In this document: in pieces, positions 56,880 to 64,000 of the stretch
Numbering within the stretch: position 1 is the stretch's first letter
Layout of the letters: every line of letters starts with the position of its first letter
NCBI GenBank assembly: GCA_034231615.1
Contig: CM067299.1
Location: 13,445,863-13,509,862, forward strand
DNA from: Meghimatium bilineatum
Lineage: Eukaryota; Mollusca; Gastropoda; Stylommatophora; Philomycidae
Reading direction: 5' to 3'
DNA length: 64,000 nt
Program-made: the position numbers and the translations under genes
The notes under the pieces: model-generated
Seen by the model: the letters and a program-made list of their open reading frames with translations, nothing else
What the model was told of the DNA's origin: nothing
The model's database searches: none

Positions 56880-58130
56880 GGCATATTGATAATCCTCTTC
56901 GCACACTGGACAAGTCCATAGGTACTCAGATCTCCGCTTCAGTAAATCTCCCAGGGTATAACGGATGGTGGTTCAAGTGCTATATTGGTTCACTGCTCTT
57001 TTTTAAATCTTTGTCAGGGGTTCTCTTTGGGCCACGCCCATCTTTACTCCCAACATCGCGCATTCTCGATATTGACTCATGCTCATTCATCTCAAAATCC
57101 TCTGATCGTGAGGATTCACGAAGAGCAATGCGTATGTCTGCTCGGTCCATAGGCTGACCGTCTGTTGTGGTGGCGAAGCTAGCTAATTGGTCGGATCGTT
57201 CGTTTCCCTCCACGCCCGCGTGTCCGGGGACAAAAATAAGCGTGAGTCATCGTAGTGATGCCCGCATTTCTGCTCTCTCTAATGACTCTACCCATTCCCT
57301 ACGTACATCACACGTTTTGACTTTCTGAATCATATTCAGAGAGTCACTTAGTATGCACACATGGGCATACGATTGCGATTCCAGCCAGTTAAGTGCCTGC
57401 GTTTCGGCGAATACTTCCATTGTAGGCTGCTTGTTGTTGCGGTAAAGGCACCACTGGCCTCGTGTACTGTTCTTCCTTTTGATCTGGCAGTAAAGGCACA
57501 TGCGCATCGTTGGTGACGGATGACCGACCCATCCGTGTAAATCACAATATCTGTGTCATTGGTATTCTCGTAGATTAGTGCCTAACCTCAGCATCAACGC
57601 TCACGGGGCTGAGTTCCCTGCACTCTCTTTTGAGTGTAATGACGGACTTGACTGCCTCTTGAAAGACCGTAGGAATAGGTATCCATTCCTCGTCAGGAGT
57701 TATGTCTTCTGGGGCAAATTGAAATTTGCAGAAATTTGAAGGATAGTCATCATCATATGTTTAACGTTATCCTCGGCCCGACCAATCCACGATTTGCCTC
57801 TCTTGAGCCTGCTTCCCTTCACACGTGAAAGCTCGCTGTGTAGTTGGTGGTCTATGTTAGAACTCACTCTGAGGTATGCACTGGCACTCCCCATATCAAT
57901 TCTATGAGATATTCTCTGAAAATCAAGGAGAAATCTCATAGCCACACAGGGTATGTCCCTTGTGCAACCAAGGATGATCCGCATCGCTTCGTTTTGAATT
58001 TTCTGCAGCCTCTCAATCTGTGTGTGACTGTCGGTGATAGTGGCACCTGTATACTCAATGACAGGAAGGACAAGAGCCTCATTGATGACTCAGTAATGAA
58101 GGTAGCTATAGTTACACCTGCACCGTAAGT
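56880..58130 (-). mobile_element. LINE epsilon: RT end, RNase H domain and 3' zinc region
   Basis: From 58.1 kb downward on the minus strand: MRIILGCTRDIPCVAMRFLL (the thumb after RT), IYTDGSVIRHQRCACAF (RNase H start), LESQSYAHVCILSDSLNMIQ (central Asp motif), then GVEGNERSDQLASFA (RNase H end) and a YLWTCPVC knuckle near 56,920. Frames change at least three times. GC content is higher than the surroundings, suggesting a later arrival than most LINE debris here. Confidence 0.93.
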
Positions 58131-58955
58131 TGTGAAATTCGTGATACAGTGTCAAACCGAGATCAGCGGCAGAAAATACCACTCTACGGAAAGTAAAAAA
58201 GCCTTCATTCGTTACGTTTTTGATTCTATTATTGTTTTTTTTTATTCTTCACCGTTTATGCACTTTGGGTCGCAAGCCAAAAAAAATAAAATTCCAGGGT
58301 TAACCAACTAAATGTACGGAAATAATAAAAAAATAGTTTTCAGGTCATATTTACTTTCTGTACACAGGTCTTTACTGGAGTCCGGTCATGGTCAAATGCT
58401 CAATTTCTTCGAGAACCAATCAGCATATGACGCATATATATATGTCAAGATATAGAAATAACTATTTGTTTCTGATAGTTAAGGGTTCTGAAGACCTTGA
58501 ATACAAATTAGACTCATGGTGACACCGTTATTTCAGTTTCATAATAGTAATCTCCTAATATAACGGACAGGAACACAAAAATGATGGACGTGATGAAAAC
58601 ATCTATATGACACCCGTAAACGGTTTTGGAGTAAAAATGCTTGCTATAACCAAAGCCTTGAAAAATAAAATAGCGGACTGAGACAGAACCAGAGCAAATA
58701 TATAACGGAAGTATGTCTGGGAATCCTGGCATACTGGCTAGAAAACAGAATCATGACACACGGGGCATTCCTATAAGTGCTCCGTTCGCCTTTCCAGCAG
58801 CCACCCAAGAGTATGCATACTTGAAGTCCCAGTAAGATGTTGATTATGTATTTTTCTGATTTTCCCAGAGAGGATACACTTTTACCTCTGGTGAACCCCT
58901 CCTCCAATTTATGTCATTCTTTGTATATGCGCACTATAAATCCAGTGTTGTCTCG
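58131..58955. other. Stretch without a supported gene
   Basis: Open frames exist on the minus strand at 58,514-58,907 with no recognisable motif; they may be the upstream part of the neighbouring LINE zeta piece, but I cannot show it. Confidence 0.35.
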
Positions 58956-58959
58956 TTCA

Positions 58960-59330
58960 CTTTGTAGTAGATAAATTACTGCCATTATTAGGTCGGTCAT
59001 ATCTATTTTCATTACTGTGCCAACAATCGGAGCATTGCCGGCTCATGAGTCTGCTCTTTTATTGTCTCTGACCTTGCATGACCACGGCAGTAAAATATTT
59101 GTAATACTTGGGACAACCGAACGGTTCAGTATCCACTCCTCTCTTGAAAAAATGATCGGTAGAAGCTATTTGCTGGTGTGGCCTCCTTGATTATTTGTTG
59201 AAGTCAAAGGCAAACATATGTGATATGACTGTGGTGACGCGTTGTGGTAATATCATACCAGGTAATATCACACGCCTCACCAAGGGAAACATTTCTAGCC
59301 ATCTCATTAAAGGTGAGCTGCTTAAATGTT
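58960..59330 (-). mobile_element. LINE zeta RNase H end fragment
   Basis: The minus strand reads QIFYCRGHARS with, in another frame, DNKRADS and NAPIVGTVMKIDMTDLIMA, corresponding to the 24.55-kb copy (NERADLLTGNPMIDGAV). Upstream, FNEMARNVSLGEACDITWYD. Several stops. Confidence 0.68.
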
Positions 59331-59554
59331 CCAGTAAATATTGCAGGCTATTCATAAGTTGAAAATTTTGTATGGCCTACACATGATGTTAAATATTTAC
59401 AAATAAATGATTGCCAAATAAATGATAAATACATTAATAGTTAGGCTGTATTAGTAACCTTTGTACTTTATGTGGTATTTATCACTTACATTTTCAAATG
59501 GCCCTTGAAAAAAAACGCCCCGCTGCTAGAATAGAGGGTCTAATTGAACCAGAA

Positions 59555-59690
59555 GCCAAGCGAAGTCGGATGATTCTGGCAGAGGGGACTGATATCGCAA
59601 CGGATAAATAAATAACGATACAAATCATTCATTCTTAGGACTACACATCCTGCGAATCAGTTTGTGTTTGAGAACGAATAAATAATAAAA
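59555..59690 (+). mobile_element. SINE-B copy, diverged
   Basis: GAAGTCGGATGATTCTGGCA, GGGGACTGATATCGCAACGG, TTAGGACTACACATCCTGCG and GTTTGAGAACGAATAA in SINE-B order. Confidence 0.75.
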
Positions 59691-61085
59691 GAAATATATA
59701 ATTGTTCATGATAAGCTCACAGAGGAATACACAATTGAACGTACTCTTATTTTAACGATGCACTATTAGTAGAATACGGATAACAGGTATTATAACTTCT
59801 CGTATTTGATTCCGCACACAGCTCAATACCTTAGTATGTAAAAATAGCTTTGTCCTGACATGGTTTACGGTTACTGTGATGTATCGCGGACAGCTAGATA
59901 TTATACATGTATATATCTAGAAGTCTGTTGATATATTCAGCTAACCGCATCGATCGTGGGAGAAGTGATGATGATAGTGTTGGGGGCTCAAGATAGAATC
60001 ACCATCGATTACTGTCACATTCCTTACTCTATAAATAACTTTGACCTTTTTCCATGACTGATTTTATGTTAAAAAAACAGCACGATTTCCAGTAATTGGA
60101 TCCCTCTGGTTTTAAGGTCGGTCACGATAAATGATTTTACTTCTACTGTAAAGTTTTCAATTTTATTTCCTTATCGTTGCATCACTATCGTTGCTTTTAT
60201 GTGGTTTATTTTTGCGGTATCTCGGCCATACTATTTAGAAAGGTTACTTCACCGGATTTGGTGATAATACAACTGGCAGTTGACATTTTAACTATCTTTA
60301 TATCTGCCGTACTATCTCTCACTGTGTCGTTGTTTATATAATACAGGCCAATGGTATCGATCAGATACGAAAACAAATAATACAATAATAGAGCATTACG
60401 AATGTATTGTTTACACATTTATAGAATATGTGTGTTTGTTCGTGTACTCTTTGCACAGAGGCCAAGCTTATGATTAGGGTAGCGTGTGCTGTTATTACCA
60501 ACTTGAATCTCTTATCGAGTTCTTTGACAATAACAGTGCTATTGACTGTTAATGACTCATCATTCAATAGTGACGATATTTGACATTTTCCGTGATTTTC
60601 ATTGGTCATTTAGTGTATACTTGTGACAACAGCTTTCATGGCTGGATTTTCATAATCACGGGAAAGTAAAATAACGTCACCTTAAAAGTATGATACGAAA
60701 GATAACTTAGGACCGTAATCTTCGATAATACTGATAAAAATTTCGTCATTTTTTAAAAAGAAAACAAATATTTATGATGGTTCTCTATTAGTTGGGTTAT
60801 TAAAAATTATTTGACGGATTATTTCGTTATGCAACATGCCAGCCACTATGAAATAGTAAAACTCTAGTAGATGGTGTGTCTAAATAAACGATTTTCCCCT
60901 CTGTTATCTGCATCTTGGAATCTTTATTCTTCACGTATCACACATACACACTAGATATATATATATATAAATTTCATTCCTTCCTAACACAGAAACGAAA
61001 CAAATTGCATCAAAACTAATCGTCTTCTGATACTTCCTGTCTGCTCTGTGTTTTCTAACCTTTAGAGTATGGGTTTAGGTCAGCA
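59691..61085. other. Low-repeat stretch without a recognised gene
   Basis: Unlike its surroundings this block shows no transposon match that I can see. A minus-strand open frame (60,361-60,609) includes KCQISSLLNDESLTVNSTV and VIVKELDKRFKLVITAHA but matches no family I know and lacks convincing splice context. Confidence 0.35.
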
Positions 61086-61089
61086 AACC

Positions 61090-61170
61090 TCACTTCCAAA
61101 ATCTACTTAGTCATCTATTACGATATGACTGGTAGTAGTGTTGCTATTCTTTGCTTTCACTTGAAATATA
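61090..61170 (-). mobile_element. SINE-B head fragment, reverse
   Basis: TGTTGCTATTCTTTGCTTTC, preceded by CTACTTAGTCATCTATTACG, is the reverse complement of the SINE-B head. Confidence 0.6.
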
Positions 61171-61324
61171 GGCAAGGCATAAAACTGTGAACACTGCAAT
61201 ATGCACAATGAAGAGACAACACATCTGATCGATTGTACAACACAGATTTTTACAAGGAACTTTCACCACCATATTCAACCATTACGTGAACTATATTATG
61301 ACGAGAGATCGCGTGGACAATGAA

Positions 61325-61600
61325 TAAAACCCGTAACCAGTCAGGGTCGTATGGATACCACATTGGATGCTTCAGCACTCAAAGTCCCTCAGAGATTTTT
61401 ATCTTCAACGATGAGGTGGAGTGAGGAAAAATCTTGTCCTGTCAATTCCTTGTTGTTGTCTGTCCATGCCTTTATTTGCCCTCCTCTGCTTCTCCCACCC
61501 CTTTCGACGGTTCCCTCCAGTTTTTTTTCGACGGTTTTGACAAGGAATCATACCTACATATATGTCCAAACCATGCTAAGGAATTCGTACACCCAGCGAA
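61325..61600 (-). mobile_element. LINE alpha 3' end, reverse
   Basis: AACCCGTAACCAGTCAGGGTC and the following GTATGGATACCA are the reversed LINE alpha terminus (less the last base of the first string); further right, AGTGAGGAAAAATCTTGTCC and CATGCCTTTATTTGCCC parallel the reverse of 13.38-13.47 kb. Confidence 0.75.
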
Positions 61601-61912
61601 ATCCTATATAATATAACTGGATGCAATACCTGGCCTTGCCCATATGAGAATAAGAAAAAAAAAACCCACTGTAACACAACTAGCCGGTTTTTTTTCCTAG
61701 CCAGTTAAACATCATAGCGAAACACAGTATCAGTAAAGGGGTTAATTAAACGCGATTGGTTTTTTTTAATAAACACGTTTTTTTGTTATAAAAAAATAAT
61801 GAAGTTTGTTGTTCCGTGGTCTTACAATGTGGTCAACATTTTGCTTACCAATGTTAACTCTGTGAGTGAAATCATACAATATAAATATAAATATTTATTC
61901 TTCGTTCAAATT

Positions 61913-62040
61913 CAGACTTCCACATCGATGACTGACAAAGGTACCAGTGAACCCAAGTCTTCCACATCGATGACTGACAAAGGTACCAGTGAACCCAAGT
62001 CTTCCACATCTATGACTGACAAAAGTAGCTGTGAACCATA
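61913..62040. repeat. Tandem repeat, 42-bp unit, 3 copies
   Basis: TCTTCCACATCGATGACTGA plus CAAAGGTACCAGTGAACCCA repeats three times; the third copy is variant (AAAAGTAGCTGTGAACC). The period keeps frames open on both strands; not treated as a gene. Confidence 0.93.
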
Positions 62041-62399
62041 GACACTGAACGGTGCTGTAGAATTTTTCATGAAAGGAGACAAGACATAGCCAAGTCGTTT
62101 TCCTTTCTTCATCTTTTGTTGGACAGAACTGAAACAAGTGTTCGTCTGTCATATGGTGCCTGGAGCAACTGGTGCATAAGTTTGTTGTGCCGATCTTGTA
62201 TTTTCAATATACAAGTAAATTGAAGTAGCAAGCAAAAGCATACACATTTTCATTTTTTGTCCTTTCATATTCATTACTTGAGTTTACTTGTAGAAGCAAT
62301 TATTTGAAGCAAAATTGTACTGTCTATATGTTATTTATGTTTACAAGAAGACCTATTGGCCCTTGTAGAACGAATACGGATGTTATATGTTTGTTGTTA

Positions 62400-62640
62400 C
62401 TGAGGATACTTCAATACTTGTACGGGATGTTCGTTGTTGTTGTAATAGTCCTTGTCTCGATTGATCCGTTCAAAGTGACTTGAGTGCACAGTTTGAATAA
62501 CTTGACAAAATCGCATTTGTATTTAGAGATGCCTTTAGTCAAGCACGGCAAAACCCTTTTACTCTAGTTGTCAGGCAATTTGGTGCCGTCAAAACGAACT
62601 GGTTTTACTCCCGTTGGTCTTAAGTATTTTCAATATACCC
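62400..62640 (+). repeat. Repeat F, empty copy
   Basis: ATACTTCAATACTTGTACGG, GTTGTTGTTGTAATAGTCC, TTGTCTCGATTGATCC and AACGAACTGGTTTTACTCCC match 38,786-39,170 but without the SINE-A insertion. Confidence 0.8.
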
Positions 62641-62654
62641 GGTAGGTGGTTACG

Positions 62655-63350
62655 CAGTCTGATATATCCTGTTAGCATTCGGAAAATGAAAACCTGGTCT
62701 CGTCTGGAGAGTTGATGGTAGGGATTATTTTTTTAATTACTCGACCTGGATTATCACGTTCCTACTTTAATTAGAGAATCTAAAAAAATATACTTTGGTA
62801 GTCCTGGAAGAAGTTCCTATGTCACTCTATTGCATTGCACCACCTTCTTTTGCAAATTTGTCAGCGACTTCATTTATCGTGATGTTGCAGTGTACTCGTA
62901 TCCATTGGACTGCGTACATCCCGTAACACCTCTATGTTTTCGAGCGAATTCACCAGCGCACATAATCTACTATTATTCTGACTTTCCATTTGAGAGAAAA
63001 TTGAGATTTTATTACAGACAGAACATCTGTAGGAATGAGAGTTTTATTCTCTGTCGGACGCATGTGATTGCGTTTGTGGGTCTCAGCAATGGCCTACTAG
63101 ACAAACCACCCATGCAACAGAAAACCTTAGTAGATGACATGCCGTTTTATTGAGGCTCTTTTATGGAAGCTTTGTAGTATGACATCTGTACAATTGTATA
63201 CTCCTCTGAGTAGAAGGTTTCTTCAAAAAGCATTGCACTAAGACGAAAGCTGAAGTCTCCTGGGTATAAAAGAAAGCTCAGAAAAACCACATCACTGCAC
63301 ATAGGAAGTAAGAGCCAATCGCTCGAAATTCCTGGGCTTCAAAATCAATC
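62655..63350 (-). mobile_element. LINE gamma, internal RNase H portion, decayed
   Basis: On the minus strand, from 63.35 kb down: the segment shared with 3.6 kb, then a CTDVILQSFHKRAS-type RNase H start, IKRHVIY, then EVADKFAKEGGA-like coding (62,835-62,870) and finally PYHQLSRRDQVFIFR (62,690-62,735), the same string that opens the zinc region of the 16.5-kb copy. The order is that of one LINE with many stops. Confidence 0.72.
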
Positions 63351-64000
63351 AAATCAATCAAAATCCCTTTCCTGAACTTTACATTCAATGAGTGATATAC
63401 ATTCTTTTGAATTAATATATATTTTCTGAACACCGTAGCTAAGAGGTTTTATTTATTAATATGCAGAGGAAATAATCACATGCAGCGAAATTCGTGTCAG
63501 TTATTGAAACTGAAGATACTGACAGTCTTAAAATATTTTGCATCTCAATATATCTGTTTTTTAAATCGCTGTCAACTGTATTCTCAATATCTCTCTGTGG
63601 CATGTCGTTTCGTATGAAGAAATTTTGTATATTCGTCCAAACTAATCCAGTACTTCGAGTAATAACTACGAGATGATATGACTAAAGCATATTTGTACAG
63701 ATATCGTAATTATTCTGTTGATGTTTGAGCGTAATTCCAACTTTTCCAATAAATACAAATTGAAGAACAGGATAGTCATCATTAAACGTAGCAGATATTG
63801 CATCCATGTTGAGTAATTATCGATTACTTCATCTTGAGTAGACGGATTAGCTTCACGTTGTCTCCCCCGTTCTGATCTAATTGGTTTAGACCGCACAATT
63901 ACATTGGTGGAAACATGATGATGGTCGTATTGACTGATTTTACAATTTATTTATTTATCCTTTACGATTTCTTCTTTTATATCACCGGTAAGCAACATAT
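63351..64000. other. Stretch without a supported gene to the window end
   Basis: Short open frames only. No transposon or exon motif recognised with confidence. Confidence 0.35.

Noticed and set aside
60361-60609. 82-codon minus-strand frame in the low-repeat stretch
   Set aside because: Composition is ordinary for AT-rich DNA and there is no recognisable domain or good splice boundary.

Overview
This is animal (metazoan) nuclear DNA: AT-rich, with GT-AG introns, three recognisable spliced genes, and dense LINEs, SINEs, DNA-transposon relics and minisatellites. The gene set (a two-domain chitin-binding protein, AK6, LRP2BP) and the many RNase H-bearing LINEs with (GAA)n tails fit a lophotrochozoan, most likely a mollusc. 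That placement is inference; nothing here is species-diagnostic. No operons, rRNA, CRISPR arrays or intact viral elements were seen.

Layout. 1-7.6 kb: an old tandem duplication, then the last three coding exons of AK6 (adenylate kinase 6) on the + strand with a poly(A) signal at 7,631; its first exon was not found. The AK6 introns hold LINE pieces, a 53-bp minisatellite and a 217-bp TTAA-flanked palindromic MITE. 8-15 kb: transposon debris (LINE 3' ends, tRNA-like SINEs). 15.3-17.7 kb: two exons of a minus-strand gene with cysteine-rich chitin-binding (CBM14-like) domains. 18-34 kb: no host gene recognised; LINE fragments, SINEs and several minisatellites. 34.4-50.3 kb: a complete minus-strand LRP2BP-like gene, seven coding exons and 346 codons, whose large introns hold a piggyBac-like element, a mariner relic, LINEs, SINEs and several minisatellites. 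50.7-64 kb: LINEs, SINEs, a nested inverted-repeat element and a near-perfect 90-bp-arm palindrome; no convincing host gene.

The three genes are housekeeping-type or structural loci with no sign of working together. The most interesting signal is in the repeats. At least six tandem arrays appear to have arisen by local amplification of a segment inside a LINE or SINE; two paralogous repeat pairs give empty versus SINE-filled sites and so exact SINE ends; and the two main SINE families share a head and a GAAGAAG tail that resembles the 3' end of an RNase H LINE found here, a candidate LINE/SINE partnership. All repeat family labels (SINE-A to D, LINE alpha to kappa, repeat F) are local to this report.
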